From an uncultured Porphyromonadaceae bacterium (GTDB taxonomy: Bacteria > Bacteroidota > Bacteroidia > Bacteroidales > Muribaculaceae), in the NCBI GenBank assembly GCA_947175495.1, contig CAMWNB010000013.1:1-50065 (forward strand): a stretch of 50,065 bases of DNA. The letters run 5' to 3'. The notes under the pieces were generated by a model. It searched no databases. It was not told the origin of the DNA and worked only from the letters and a program-made list of their open reading frames with translations. Shown in pieces: positions 32,972 to 42,367 of this stretch (position 1 is the first letter of the stretch; every line of letters starts with the position of its first letter). A program made the position numbers and the translations under genes.

Positions 32972-33562
32972 ATGCTATCATTTAAGACGTTGACCGACGA
33001 TCAGCTGGTCGCATCTTACGCACAAGGCAACAACGAGGCTTTTGACGAACTGCTGGCGCGCCACCAGACGCGCATATACAATTATATACTCATGATGGTG
33101 AAGGACGAGGACGTGGCCAACGACGTCTTCCAGGACACCTTTGCCAAAGTGGTCACCACAGTCAAGCAGGGACGCTACACCGAGAGCGGGCGTTTCGCCG
33201 CCTGGCTCACGCGCATCGCCCGAAACCTCATCATTGACGTCTTCCGCCAGGAAAAAAGCCAGGCGAAGGTGTCGACCGACGATTCCGACTTCGATGTGCT
33301 CAACCGCCGCGAGCTCAGCGACGGCACCATCGAGGACGAGATGGTCGACATCCAGATCCGCGACGACGTGCGTGCCCTGCTGCGCCGCCTTCCCGCCAAT
33401 CAGCGCGAGGTGCTTGTGATGCGCTACTATCGCAATCTCAGCTTCAAGGAAATCGCTGCCACCACCGGTGTCAGCATCAACACCGCGCTCGGACGCGTGC
33501 GCTATGCCATCCTCAACATGCGTCGCATGGCCTCCGAGCACAATATCGAACTGACTAAATAG
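32972..33562 (+). CDS. ECF-type RNA polymerase sigma factor
   Basis: The 196-residue protein has sigma region 2 (DELLARHQTRIYNYILMMVK through the DVFQDTFAKV and FAAWLTRIARNLIIDVFRQE segments, about 22-95) and region 4 (LRRLPANQREVLVMRYYRNL followed by SFKEIAATTGVSINTALGRV, about 133-185), the two-domain layout of ECF sigma factors. No anti-sigma gene is adjacent, unlike many Bacteroidales ECF genes paired with SusC/D systems. The linker contains an acidic segment (STDDSDFDVLNRRELSDGTI). It lies 17 nt before the AgcS gene and may be co-transcribed with it. Target genes unknown. Confidence 0.93.
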   Translation: MLSFKTLTDDQLVASYAQGNNEAFDELLARHQTRIYNYILMMVKDEDVANDVFQDTFAKVVTTVKQGRYTESGRFAAWLTRIARNLIIDVFRQEKSQAKVSTDDSDFDVLNRRELSDGTIEDEMVDIQIRDDVRALLRRLPANQREVLVMRYYRNLSFKEIAATTGVSINTALGRVRYAILNMRRMASEHNIELTK

Positions 33563-33579
33563 GGCACTATCGCCTGTTT

Positions 33580-34968
33580 ATGGAACAATTCACTCGCTTC
33601 ATAACCTCCGTGGCCGATGTTCTCGGCGGCTATCCGCTGTTCATCCTGCTCATAGGCGGAGGTCTGTATCTCTTCATCGCCTCGGGGGCGGTGTCGCTCC
33701 GTCGCCTGCCGGCGGCTGTGCGCGAGCTGCGCCGCAAAGGCGACGACTCGCAGGGGCAGATTTCGTCTGTCCAGGCCCTTGCGTCCACCATAGGCGCCAC
33801 CGTCGGGCTCGGCAGCATTGCCGGCGTGGCCATAGCCCTCGTGCTCGGCGGCCCGGGAGCCATCTTCTGGATGTGGGTAAGCGCCGTCGTGGGCATGTGC
33901 ACCAAGTACCACGAAGGCGTGCTCACTACCATGTTCAAGGGCACCGACGACCGCGGCATCCCCCAGGGGGGCACAATGCACATCATCGAGCGCGGCCTCG
34001 GCCCCAGGTGGAAGCCGCTCGCCGTGTTCTTCGCCGTGGCGGGTCTCTTCGGCACGCTCTGCATCATTAACGCCAATCAGCTCACGGAAGCCTTCATGAG
34101 CACATTCTCCACCCCGGCGAGCATCGAGGCCAACGGTCTGCTCTCCACCGTGGGCGGCGCTCTCGGTCTGCCCAACGCGCAGGCCTACAAGCTGCTGTTC
34201 GGCTCTGCCGTGTGTGCCATCGTGGCCGTCGTCATCTACGGCGGCATCGGCCGCATAGCCCGCGTGGCGTCCATCCTTGTCCCCTTCATGGTGGGCCTTT
34301 ATTTTGTGATGGTGCTGTACATCATTGTCGCCAACATCCACGGCGTGCCTGCCGTCGTAGGCCGCATATTCTCCGAAGCCTTCAATCTCCGTGCCGGCTT
34401 CGGCGCCTTTGTGGGCATTGCCATAGTCGGCGCCCGCCGTGCCGCGCTCGTCAACGACGCCGGCATCGGCACCGCCACGCTCATGCACGGGGCCTCCCGC
34501 AATCAGACCCCCGTGCGCGAAGGTCTCATCGCCATGCTCGGCCCCAGCATCGACAGCGGTCTTGTGTGCACACTCACGGCCGTCGCCATCCTGCTCTGCG
34601 GCGACATCGACGTCGAAGGCGTGCAGGGCCTCCAGGTGGCCGTCGGCGCCTTCAGCCGCGCCATCCCCGGAGGCCAGTATCTGCTCATGCTCGTGGTGGC
34701 GTGCTTTGCGCTCTCTTCCATGTTCAGCTACTCGTTCTACGGCACCACCTGCGCGCGCTATCTCTTCGGCACCCGCGTCGGCGGCTGGTATCGCCTCGTG
34801 TTCATACTCTCCATGGTGGTCTTCGCCATGATTCCGCTTGAGGCGGCCGTGGGCGTGTGCGACCTTTTCTACGCCCTCATGGCCTTCGCCACCATGACCA
34901 CCGTGCTCTTGCTCAGCGGCCATGTGCGCCGTGCCACCCGCGAGTATTTCTCCAAGAACAAAAAATAA
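33580..34968 (+). CDS. Alanine/glycine:cation symporter (AGCS family)
   Basis: The 462-residue membrane protein has about ten to eleven helices and the AGCS signature GATVGLGSIAGVAIALVLGG followed by PGAIFWMWVSAVVGMCTKYH. Later segments VGIAIVGARRAALVNDAGIG and FSYSFYGTTCARYLFG are also typical. It probably takes up alanine or glycine with Na+ or H+. In many homologues the segment after GIG reads GTAPxxHAAA; here it is GTATLMHGAS. It is followed after 6 nt by lgt and preceded by the sigma gene, probably forming one operon. Confidence 0.92.
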   Translation: MEQFTRFITSVADVLGGYPLFILLIGGGLYLFIASGAVSLRRLPAAVRELRRKGDDSQGQISSVQALASTIGATVGLGSIAGVAIALVLGGPGAIFWMWVSAVVGMCTKYHEGVLTTMFKGTDDRGIPQGGTMHIIERGLGPRWKPLAVFFAVAGLFGTLCIINANQLTEAFMSTFSTPASIEANGLLSTVGGALGLPNAQAYKLLFGSAVCAIVAVVIYGGIGRIARVASILVPFMVGLYFVMVLYIIVANIHGVPAVVGRIFSEAFNLRAGFGAFVGIAIVGARRAALVNDAGIGTATLMHGASRNQTPVREGLIAMLGPSIDSGLVCTLTAVAILLCGDIDVEGVQGLQVAVGAFSRAIPGGQYLLMLVVACFALSSMFSYSFYGTTCARYLFGTRVGGWYRLVFILSMVVFAMIPLEAAVGVCDLFYALMAFATMTTVLLLSGHVRRATREYFSKNKK

Positions 34969-34974
34969 CGCATT

Positions 34975-35826
34975 ATGCTCAACTATATCGTCTGGAACGT
35001 CAATCCCGAAATCATCACATGGCCGGTGACCATACGCTGGTACGGTCTCATGTTTGCCATCGGGTTCTGGATAGGCTTCAACATCGTGGCGCGCATGTTC
35101 CGCCGCGAGGGAGCGCCCGAGAAGTGGATGGGCTCGCTGCTCATCTATGTGGCCGTGGCCACTGTTGTGGGTGCCCGTCTCGGACATGTGTTCTTCTATC
35201 AGTGGGACTACTATTCTCAGCACCCCCTCAAGATCCTCGCCACATGGGAAGGCGGCCTTGCCAGCCATGGCGGCGCCATCGGCATCATCATCGCCATCCT
35301 GCTCTACAGCCGCTTCGTCACCCGCCGCAGCCCGCTCTGGACTTTCGACCGCCTCACCGTGGCCATAGCCCTCGTGGGCGGGCTCATCCGCATCGGCAAC
35401 CTCATGAACAGCGAGATTTTCGGCCATGCCACCACGCTCCCCTGGGGATTCATGTTTCCCCGATCGCAGGAGTGGCATGTGTTCTACGAAGGCGTAGCCT
35501 GCCATCCCACCCAGCTCTACGAGGCTCTGGCCTATTTCATTATCTTCGGTCTCATGATTTGGATGTACTGGCGCCGCAATGCCGGCGAGCGTCCGGGACT
35601 TCTTTTCGGCACCTTCCTCACGGGTGTCTTCGGATTCCGGTTCTTCGTTGAGTTCATAAAGAACCCGCAAGTTGCCTTCGAAGCCAATATGACGCTCGAC
35701 ATGGGCCAGTGGCTCAGCATCCCGTTTGTGTTGCTCGGTGTGTTTCTGATAGTTCGCTCCATGCGGCGCCCGCCGGTGCGTATCGACTATCCCGACCGAT
35801 GGGCCGACGAGCCGAAAAAAAAGTGA
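34975..35826 (+). CDS. lgt: Prolipoprotein diacylglyceryl transferase
   Basis: Lgt transfers diacylglycerol to the lipobox cysteine of prolipoproteins, the first step in making the many lipoproteins of this region. The 283-residue protein has seven helices and conserved residues: GARLGHVFFY, GGLASHGGAIG (about residue 95), the signature GGLIRIGNLMNSEIFG (about 135-150) and HPTQLYEAL (about 178). Length is normal. It begins 6 nt after the AgcS gene. Confidence 0.97.
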   Translation: MLNYIVWNVNPEIITWPVTIRWYGLMFAIGFWIGFNIVARMFRREGAPEKWMGSLLIYVAVATVVGARLGHVFFYQWDYYSQHPLKILATWEGGLASHGGAIGIIIAILLYSRFVTRRSPLWTFDRLTVAIALVGGLIRIGNLMNSEIFGHATTLPWGFMFPRSQEWHVFYEGVACHPTQLYEALAYFIIFGLMIWMYWRRNAGERPGLLFGTFLTGVFGFRFFVEFIKNPQVAFEANMTLDMGQWLSIPFVLLGVFLIVRSMRRPPVRIDYPDRWADEPKKK

Positions 35827-35868
35827 TGTTTTTCGGCAGACATATGCTGTTTTTACAAATTTTTGCAT

Positions 35869-35876
35869 TATATTTG
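35869..35876 (+). promoter_or_regulatory. -7 box of the DUF805 gene (TATATTTG)
   Basis: TATATTTG lies 37 nt before the ATG at 35914; leader about 30 nt. No clear -33 TTTG. Confidence 0.55.
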
Positions 35877-35913
35877 CAAGCGTAAACGCTAACCACAAAA
35901 CCTTTTTCTTACA

Positions 35914-36267
35914 ATGGCAAACGAAAACATCCAGATGGGTCCTCAGACGATGAATTTCGTCGACTCCATCAAAGCCTGCCTCGGCAAGTATGTTGACTTC
36001 AATGGCCGCGCATCGCGCGCCGAGTTCTGGTGGTTCTTCCTCTTCACCTTTATCATCGGTCTCATTCCCGTGGTCAACTTCCTGAGCATCCTTCTCATCG
36101 TGCCTTATCTCGCCGTCAGCTGGCGCCGCATGCACGACATAGGCAAGGGCGGCGGCTGGTGGTTTATCAACTTCATCCCCCTCGTAGGCTTCATCTGGTT
36201 CATCGTCCTCGCTGCCAAGCAGGGCGAGGCAGGCGCCAACCGCTTCGGCGACGCTCCTGTAAAATAA
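35914..36267 (+). CDS. DUF805 family inner-membrane protein
   Basis: The 117-residue protein carries the DUF805 pattern: GRASRAEFWWFFLFTFIIG (about residue 31), three membrane helices, and the signature VSWRRMHDIGKGGGWWFINF (about 69-88), ending ANRFGDAPVK. These YhaH-like proteins have no known function. The gene has its own promoter box and a strong terminator, so it appears to be a single transcript. Confidence 0.92.
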   Translation: MANENIQMGPQTMNFVDSIKACLGKYVDFNGRASRAEFWWFFLFTFIIGLIPVVNFLSILLIVPYLAVSWRRMHDIGKGGGWWFINFIPLVGFIWFIVLAAKQGEAGANRFGDAPVK

Positions 36268-36288
36268 GAGCCTGTTTTCAGCAAAATA

Positions 36289-36320
36289 AAAGAGGCTGCG
36301 CCACTCGGCGCAGCCTCTTT
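36289..36320. terminator. Bidirectional terminator
   Basis: A perfect 14-bp stem AAAGAGGCTGCGCC/GGCGCAGCCTCTTT closes on ACTC. It separates the DUF805 gene from the convergent end of the GDP-fucose operon. The left arm GAGGCTGCGCC also occurs alone at 1174-1184, after the SecDF-head-like lipoprotein gene. Confidence 0.92.
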
Positions 36321-36345
36321 CTCATATCTTGCGCGGCCTTGGAAA

Positions 36346-37287
36346 TCAGCGCTCGGCGCGCATGGGGTTGTGGAGGAAATCGTCGTAAGCAAGGCGGATG
36401 CCGTCGGGCAGTTCGGTCTTGTAGGTCCATCCCAGGGCGGCGGCCTTGCTCACGTCGAGGAGCTTGCGCGGCGTGCCGTTGGGGCGCGTCGTGTCCCACA
36501 GGATTTCGCCTTCGTAGCCGACGATTGAGGCCACGAGCTCGGTGAGCTCCCTGATGGTCTGCTCCTTTCCGGTGCCGGCGTTCACAGTCTCATTGCCGCT
36601 GTAGTTGTTCATGAGGAACACGCACAGGTTGGCCAGGTCGTCCACATAGAGGAACTCGCGCAGCGGACTGCCGTCGCCCCAGCACGTCACCGATGTCAGA
36701 CCGGCCTCCTTGGCTTCGTGGAAGCGGCGGATGAGCGCGGGCAGCACATGGCTGTGCTCGGGGTGGTAGTTGTCGTTGGGGCCGTAGAGATTGGTGGGCA
36801 TCACGGAGATATAGTCAGTGCCGTACTGCCGGTTGAGATACTCGCAATACTTCAGGCCGCTGATTTTGGCCAGCGCGTAGGCCTCGTTGGTCTTTTCAAG
36901 TTCCGAGGTGAGCAGACAGCTCTCGGGCATGGGCTGAGGGGCCATGCGGGGGTAGATGCACGACGAGCCCAGAAACTCGAGTTTCTTGCAGCCGTTGCGC
37001 CATGCGGCGTTGATGACGTTCATCTCCAGCATCATGTTGTCGTACATGAAGTCGGCCAGCGCCGACTGGTTGGCGATGATGCCGCCTACCTTTGCTGCGG
37101 CGAGGAAAACGTACTCCGGCCGCTCTGCGGCGAAGAAGTCGTTGACGGCCTGCTGGTTGATGAGGTCGAGTTCTTTGTGGGTGCGGGTGATTATGTTGGT
37201 ATATCCCTGCCGCCGGAGTTCGCGGACGATTGCCGAGCCCACCATTCCGCGGTGGCCGGCCACATAAATTTTAGAATTAAGTTCCAT
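36346..37287 (-). CDS. fcl: GDP-L-fucose synthase
   Basis: Bifunctional epimerase-reductase that makes GDP-L-fucose from GDP-4-keto-6-deoxymannose. The 313-residue protein has the NADP-binding Rossmann motif [17 protein letters not shown] (residues 8-24), [18 protein letters not shown] (about 105-122), the catalytic Tyr-Lys in [13 protein letters not shown], and [20 protein letters not shown], all typical of Fcl/WcaG. It is the last gene of a four-gene operon starting with gmd. GDP-fucose feeds capsule, LPS or glycoprotein fucosylation, common in gut Bacteroidales. Confidence 0.97.
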   Translation of the reverse strand: MELNSKIYVAGHRGMVGSAIVRELRRQGYTNIITRTHKELDLINQQAVNDFFAAERPEYVFLAAAKVGGIIANQSALADFMYDNMMLEMNVINAAWRNGCKKLEFLGSSCIYPRMAPQPMPESCLLTSELEKTNEAYALAKISGLKYCEYLNRQYGTDYISVMPTNLYGPNDNYHPEHSHVLPALIRRFHEAKEAGLTSVTCWGDGSPLREFLYVDDLANLCVFLMNNYSGNETVNAGTGKEQTIRELTELVASIVGYEGEILWDTTRPNGTPRKLLDVSKAAALGWTYKTELPDGIRLAYDDFLHNPMRAER

Positions 37288-37305
37288 TTCTGTTAAAACA
37301 GCTTC

Positions 37306-38466
37306 TTAGAATCCGCGTCGGCGGATTTTCACGGGTATCATTTCTTCAGTGATTTCTGCGTCGTCGGGCAACACCAGCGCAAGATGGCCTCCGCCGCCCG
37401 CTCCGAGCATCTTCCACGCCAGGGCGCGGTTGCGGTAGCGATTGATGTAGTCGCCTACGCCCGGTTGCATCATGGCCGGGAACATGGCCACCTGCGCGTC
37501 GAACGAGTCGCCGAACGCGCGGGCGAACGCGTCGAGGTCGCGCTCCATGATGGCGTTCCAGCAACGCTCTGCCGCGTCGGTGAGGGCGCGCACCTTGGTG
37601 GGGGTGATGTCCTTGCCTTCCACCACCGAGCAGCCGGGCCGGCGCGGAAACATCGCCACGAGCACGATGTGGCTCTCAAGCCACGAGAGCACGGCCTCGT
37701 CGTGGCAGCTTTCTATGCGTGCCGGCCAGTAGCGGCCGTCGTAGAAGTGGCGGGTCAGGCCCGACATGCATATGCCTATGGCATCCTGGGCGCCGCTCAC
37801 ATGCCCCTTGTTCTCCGGGTCGTTCTCGAAGCAGAAAAGCAGCCTGGCGAGCATTTCCTCGTTGTAGTCGGGCAGCTCGTACGGCCATATCTTGCGCGCG
37901 GCGTTGCGCGTCGAGGTCGACATTCCGCCGCGTTCCATGAACTCCACCGTGGGTTCTATCGACATCGTCAGTGCCCAGCCTGCGCCGTGTTCCGACACAT
38001 AGGGCTGGTCTATCCACGTGCCGGCGAGGTCGACGCGGTAGGGCAGATGCGACTTCACGCCGGTGCGCAGCGACGTCGTGGAGCGGGCTTCCAGGCCTGC
38101 GTCGGGCACGCGTTCGAGCTCCACATATTCTATGCCGCGCTCGGCGCAGAGCCGGCGCTTCTGCTCGCTGCCGCCGTCGCTGTTCACCACGAACACGTCG
38201 GGGCGCACGCGGTCGAGCGTGTCCAGGAAGTCGAGCATGCCGCTGCCTGCGTTGATGTAGGCGTCGGTGACGTAGCGCACGGCCTTCACCATGTACAGGC
38301 GCTCTTTTTCGGAGTAGACCGTCTTGCGGTGCTTTAGCTCCTCGATGGTGCGGTCAGATCCGATGCCCACGTACAGGTCGCCGTAGCGAGCCGCCTCCTT
38401 GAAAAAGGCCACATGACCCGAGTGGAGCATGTCGTAGCAGCCGGAAACGAAAACTTTTTTTGCCAT
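37306..38466 (-). CDS. Nucleotidylyltransferase-GHMP kinase fusion
   Basis: A 386-residue fusion of two sugar-activation domains. Residues 1-130 are a cytidylyltransferase-like domain with the HxGH motif (His15-Ser-Gly-His18 in YDMLHSGHVAFF), GSDRTIEELKHR and YSEKERLYMVKAVRYV. Residues about 140-386 look like a GHMP kinase: LPYRVDLAGTWIDQP (substrate side), GGMSTSTRNAARKIW (a modified phosphate loop), HVSGAQDAIGICMSG and the closing loop MLGAGGGGHLALVLPDD. Together they could phosphorylate a sugar and then couple it to a nucleotide. It lies 18 nt before fcl and 66 nt after a FucP-like permease, so L-fucose or a related sugar is a candidate substrate. HxGH enzymes normally use CTP or ATP, so the product may not be GDP-fucose. 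Confidence 0.85.
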   Translation of the reverse strand: MAKKVFVSGCYDMLHSGHVAFFKEAARYGDLYVGIGSDRTIEELKHRKTVYSEKERLYMVKAVRYVTDAYINAGSGMLDFLDTLDRVRPDVFVVNSDGGSEQKRRLCAERGIEYVELERVPDAGLEARSTTSLRTGVKSHLPYRVDLAGTWIDQPYVSEHGAGWALTMSIEPTVEFMERGGMSTSTRNAARKIWPYELPDYNEEMLARLLFCFENDPENKGHVSGAQDAIGICMSGLTRHFYDGRYWPARIESCHDEAVLSWLESHIVLVAMFPRRPGCSVVEGKDITPTKVRALTDAAERCWNAIMERDLDAFARAFGDSFDAQVAMFPAMMQPGVGDYINRYRNRALAWKMLGAGGGGHLALVLPDDAEITEEMIPVKIRRRGF

Positions 38467-38532
38467 TATCTTGTCATGATTTTGAGGGCATTGCCAACTT
38501 CATTATGCACACTCATTGACACAAATTAAAAA

Positions 38533-39801
38533 TTAGTTATGCATCATCCTCCCGGCCTCGCCGCGTATGATGCCCGTCGCATAGACGAGCACCACGGCGA
38601 AGCATATGAGGGGAACCCAGAATGAGGCTCCTATGCCGCATGCGTCGGACACCATGGCCTGGACGGGCGTTATGAGCGCGCCGCCAAGGATGGCCATGAT
38701 GAGGCCCGAGGCCGCCAGTTTGGCATCGTCGCCGCCGATGCCGTCGAGGGCTATGCCGTAGATGGTGGGAAACATCAGCGACATGCAGGCCGAGATGCCC
38801 ACAAGGGCGAATATCGACGCCCGGCCGTCGGCGAATATCACGGCGAGCGTGCAGCCTATGGCCGCCACCGATGCCACGGCCAGCAACAGCACGGGGCGCA
38901 CATAGCCCATGAGCCATGTGAAGACGAAGCGGAAGGCTGTGAATGCCACAATGGAGTATAGAAACACCATCGAGGCATCCCTCTCAAGCACGTCGAGACG
39001 GCTCATCGCGAGGCGGATGGTGAACGACCACACGCCTGTCTGCACGCCAACGTAGAAGAACTGTGCCGTCACGCCATAACGCCAGCGGCGGTTGTGCCAC
39101 AGACGGCGGAACGTGTCGGCGATGCGGAAGGTGCCGCTGTCGCGGTCGGCCGGCATGCGCACGAGGGCTATCGCTGCCAATAGCGCGAGCAGCAGGGTGC
39201 CTATCAGCATGTAGGTGCCGGACACGGCGCCCAGCTCGTGGGCCTGCACTTCGGCCAGGGCCTCCGCTCCCATGCCGGCTCGCTCTGCGGCGTCGGCGGC
39301 ATGCAGCTCCGAGAGGATGAAGTGGCGGCTCAGCAGAATGCCGCAGATGGCCCCCAGGGGGTTGAGCGTCTGCGCGATGTTCAGTCTGCGCGTGGCCGTG
39401 GCGGGGTCGCCCATCGACAGGATGTACGGGTTGGCTGTTGTCTCCAGCACGGCGCATCCTCCCGCCATCACATAGATGGCGAAGAGGAAAAAGCCGTACG
39501 ATGCCGCCTGTCCGGCGGGGTAGAACAGCATGGTGCCCGCGGCGTATAGTGCAAGGCCCAGCAGTATGCCGGCTTTATAGCTGCGCCGGCTGATGAATAC
39601 GGCTGCCGGCAACGCGAAGCAGAAGTAGGCTCCGTAGAATGCAAACTGCACGAGCGATGTCTGCAGGTCGCTCATAGACATGATGCGGCGGAAGGCCGCC
39701 AGCAGCGTGTCGTTCATGTTGTTGGCCACGCCCCACAGCAGAAACAGCAGCGAGACGAGCACGAAAGGTAGGCGCCCGTTGCGGCGCGTTGCGGCTTGCA
39801 C
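38533..39801 (-). CDS. FucP-like sugar:H+ symporter (MFS)
   Basis: The 422-residue protein has about twelve helices and follows the fucose permease subgroup of the major facilitator superfamily: FLLWGVANNMNDTLLAAF (about 19-36), QTSLVQFAFYGAYFCFALPA (about 47-66), and the characteristic AVLETTANPYILSMGDP (about 117-133) with RRLNIAQTLNPLGAICG. FucP imports L-fucose; relatives import glucose, galactose or other sugars. Its position 9 nt after gmd, inside a GDP-fucose operon, supports L-fucose but does not prove it. Confidence 0.85.
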   Translation of the reverse strand: MQAATRRNGRLPFVLVSLLFLLWGVANNMNDTLLAAFRRIMSMSDLQTSLVQFAFYGAYFCFALPAAVFISRRSYKAGILLGLALYAAGTMLFYPAGQAASYGFFLFAIYVMAGGCAVLETTANPYILSMGDPATATRRLNIAQTLNPLGAICGILLSRHFILSELHAADAAERAGMGAEALAEVQAHELGAVSGTYMLIGTLLLALLAAIALVRMPADRDSGTFRIADTFRRLWHNRRWRYGVTAQFFYVGVQTGVWSFTIRLAMSRLDVLERDASMVFLYSIVAFTAFRFVFTWLMGYVRPVLLLAVASVAAIGCTLAVIFADGRASIFALVGISACMSLMFPTIYGIALDGIGGDDAKLAASGLIMAILGGALITPVQAMVSDACGIGASFWVPLICFAVVLVYATGIIRGEAGRMMHN

Positions 39802-39810
39802 GGATTGATG

Positions 39811-40902
39811 TTATTTTACGATGCCTTTTTCAAGATATTCGGCGAGATTCATCTTCACCTGCTCGCCGGCGCGCTCTACGGCCACCTTGGCCATGTCTGC
39901 GTCCACCATGAGGTTGACGAGCTGCTCGAACGAGGTCTTTTTGGCAGGATCCCAGCCCAGCTTGGTGCAGGCCTTGGTGGGGTCTCCCCAGAGGTTGACA
40001 ACGTCGGTGGGGCGGTAGAAGTCGGGCGACACTTCAATCACCACTTTGCCGGTGGCTTTGTCGATGCCTTTCTCATGCTCGCCTTCGCCTTCGAAGCGCA
40101 GCTCTATGCCGGCGCGGCGGAATGCGAGTTCGCAGAACTCGCGCACGGAGTGTTGCCGGCCGGTGGCAATCACGAAATCCTCGGGTTTGTCCTGCTGCAG
40201 AATCAGCCACATGCACTCCACATAGTCCTTGGCATAGCCCCAGTCGCGCAGCGACGACAGATTGCCGAGAAGCAGCTTGTCCTGCTTGCCTTGTGCGATG
40301 CGGGCGGCGGCGAGGGTGATTTTGCGGGTCACGAATGTTTCGCCGCGACGTTCCGACTCGTGGTTGAAGAGGATACCCGAGCATGCATACATATTATAGG
40401 CTTCGCGGTATTCTTTCACTATCCAGAAGCCGTAAAGCTTGGCCACGGCGTAGGGCGAGTAGGGGTGGAAAGGCGTGTTTTCGTTCTGCGGCACCTCCTC
40501 CACTTTGCCGTACAGCTCCGATGTGGAGGCCTGGTAGAAGCGGCAGGTGTCGGCAAGACCACACTGGCGGATGCCCTCGAGCAGGCGCAGCACGCCGGTG
40601 GCATCTACGTCGGCGGTGAATTCGGGCGAGTCGAAGCTCACCTGCACATGGCTCTGCGCGGCGAGGTTGTACACCTCGTCGGGGCGCACCTTGTTCAGCA
40701 CCTGGATTATGGACATGGAGTCGCCGAGATCGGCGTAGTGAAGATGGAAATTTGCATGGCCTTCAAGATGTGCTATACGCTCGCGGAAGTCTACCGACGA
40801 ACGACGTATTGTTCCATGGACGTCGTAACCCTTCTCAAGAAGGAACTCAGCTAGAAAAGAGCCATCCTGGCCTGTGATGCCTGTGATAAGTGCAGTCTTC
40901 AT
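39811..40902 (-). CDS. gmd: GDP-mannose 4,6-dehydratase
   Basis: The enzyme makes GDP-4-keto-6-deoxy-D-mannose, the first committed step to GDP-L-fucose. The 363-residue protein has the Rossmann motif [20 protein letters not shown], the specific segment [40 protein letters not shown], the catalytic [17 protein letters not shown] and YxxxK in [13 protein letters not shown]. First gene of the operon, with a strong promoter about 60 nt upstream. Confidence 0.97.
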   Translation of the reverse strand: MKTALITGITGQDGSFLAEFLLEKGYDVHGTIRRSSVDFRERIAHLEGHANFHLHYADLGDSMSIIQVLNKVRPDEVYNLAAQSHVQVSFDSPEFTADVDATGVLRLLEGIRQCGLADTCRFYQASTSELYGKVEEVPQNENTPFHPYSPYAVAKLYGFWIVKEYREAYNMYACSGILFNHESERRGETFVTRKITLAAARIAQGKQDKLLLGNLSSLRDWGYAKDYVECMWLILQQDKPEDFVIATGRQHSVREFCELAFRRAGIELRFEGEGEHEKGIDKATGKVVIEVSPDFYRPTDVVNLWGDPTKACTKLGWDPAKKTSFEQLVNLMVDADMAKVAVERAGEQVKMNLAEYLEKGIVK

Positions 40903-40964
40903 AAAATACCAAATTGTATAACTGATGTGATTACTTTTTTTACCTTAAAGGTCGTTTCAGGGCG

Positions 40965-40996
40965 CAAAGTTACAAAAAAATCACAAACGTGTCAAA
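40965..40996 (-). promoter_or_regulatory. Promoter of the gmd operon
   Basis: TTTG (40996-40993), exactly 20 nt, and TAACTTTG (40972-40965) on the minus strand. Transcription would begin near 40958, leaving a leader of about 56 nt. Confidence 0.85.
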
Positions 40997-41061
40997 TGAG
41001 TATGGAATAATGTTTTACACTCCTTTTGTACGATTTGTTTTTATGGCGCTGAATGCGCGTC

Positions 41062-42363
41062 TCACCGAGGGAAAACCACTGTGAAGCGGGTGCGGCCGTC
41101 GGCGTCGGTGCGCAGCGAGTAGCCGCAATGGTGCTTGTTGAGAATGTCGCTCACGAACAGCAGTCCGAGCCCGCGTCCGGAGGCCTTCGACGAGAAGAAA
41201 GGGGTGAAGATTTTTTCCTGCATGTCGGCGTCTATACCGGGGCCGTTGTCCTCTACGACAAAACCCGCAGGCGACACCGTGCCGCGCACCGAGATTTCTC
41301 CGCCGCGCTCGCCGATGCTTTCCACTGCGTTCTTCACAAGGTTGATGAGCACCTGCTCCATCAGCACCGTGTCGGCCATCACCGTTGCCTCGACAGCCTG
41401 CGGCTCTACGTGCAGGGCTATGCCGCGGCCTGCACACATGCTTTCGAGCACTCGCCGCGTGTCGGCCAGGAAAGTGTTCAGCTCGGTGCGCTGCAGCTTC
41501 GCCTCGGGAATCTTCACCACGCTGGCAAACGAGGTGATGAACTCGCTCATCATCATGCATCTATGGCGGCAGGCATCAAGTGCCTCGGCTATGTCGGGGT
41601 CGCCGATGCATCCGGCTGCGGTGTCGAGAATCGAGTTGACACTGGCCATGGAGTTGTTCACTTCATGCGCCATCATGCGTATCACTTTCTCATAGGCCGT
41701 GCGTTCGGCGCGCATCACTTCGTCGGTCAGCCGTTCCACGAGCATGAACGGGTGGGAGAACCCCTGGTCCATATACGACAGCCGCGCGCAGCGATACACC
41801 ATCGCGTTGTTCAGGCGCAAAGTGCGTGTCTCGTTCGTGCTCAGTGCGCCGAGAGCCTGCGCCAGCTGTCCCTCCATCTCGCCGACGCACCTCCCCGTGG
41901 CCGCGTCGCGTTCTGTGCCGAGCATCTCGGCGGCAGCCTTGTTGAGCATGCCGATGCGGTCGTGGCGGTCGAGCACGATCACGCCCATCGGCGATTCGTT
42001 TATCAGCAGGTCGAGAAAATGGTTTTGCTCGCGGATGCGCAGCCGCTCGGTTTTCAGCCGCCCCATCATTTCGTTGAACATCCCCACGATGCGGTCGGCA
42101 TCGGGCTGTCCCACAGGCGCCAGCCGCGTGCTGAAATCCTGCTCGCGCAGCAGGTTTATGCCGTTGGCAATAGTCCCTATGGGCTTCACCATGCGCGAGT
42201 AGAACAGCCACAGCAGCAACAGCGCGAGCACGAGCACGCCTTGTGCCGCGTAGAACGCTCTCGTGCCGTTTTCGCGGCTGATCACCACAAGCCACACGGC
42301 CGCACCCACAAGGAGCGCGGCGGCGACAGTGATGGGGAGCAGTGACAGCGCGCGTCGCCTCAT
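41062..42363 (-). CDS. Sensor histidine kinase (NtrY-like)
   Basis: The 433-residue kinase has two closely spaced membrane helices (about 6-29 and 36-56) with almost no periplasmic loop, a HAMP-like linker (MVKPIGTIANGINLL), a PAS-like domain (about 120-200), the phospho-acceptor His233 in MMAHEVNNSMASV, and an ATPase domain with NLVKNAVES, VEDNGPGIDADM and SGRGLGLLFV. With no extracellular domain it should sense something in the membrane or cytoplasm. It starts 4 nt after the NtrC-type regulator, its likely partner, and is the last gene of the export operon. Confidence 0.93.
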   Translation of the reverse strand: MRRRALSLLPITVAAALLVGAAVWLVVISRENGTRAFYAAQGVLVLALLLLWLFYSRMVKPIGTIANGINLLREQDFSTRLAPVGQPDADRIVGMFNEMMGRLKTERLRIREQNHFLDLLINESPMGVIVLDRHDRIGMLNKAAAEMLGTERDAATGRCVGEMEGQLAQALGALSTNETRTLRLNNAMVYRCARLSYMDQGFSHPFMLVERLTDEVMRAERTAYEKVIRMMAHEVNNSMASVNSILDTAAGCIGDPDIAEALDACRHRCMMMSEFITSFASVVKIPEAKLQRTELNTFLADTRRVLESMCAGRGIALHVEPQAVEATVMADTVLMEQVLINLVKNAVESIGERGGEISVRGTVSPAGFVVEDNGPGIDADMQEKIFTPFFSSKASGRGLGLLFVSDILNKHHCGYSLRTDADGRTRFTVVFPR

Positions 42364-42367
42364 GATT

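Noticed and set aside
33502-36135. An 877-codon minus-strand frame opposite the sigma factor, agcS and lgt
   Set aside because: It is antisense to three clear genes, is His/Glu/Gly-rich as expected from GC-skewed codons, and has no recognisable motif.
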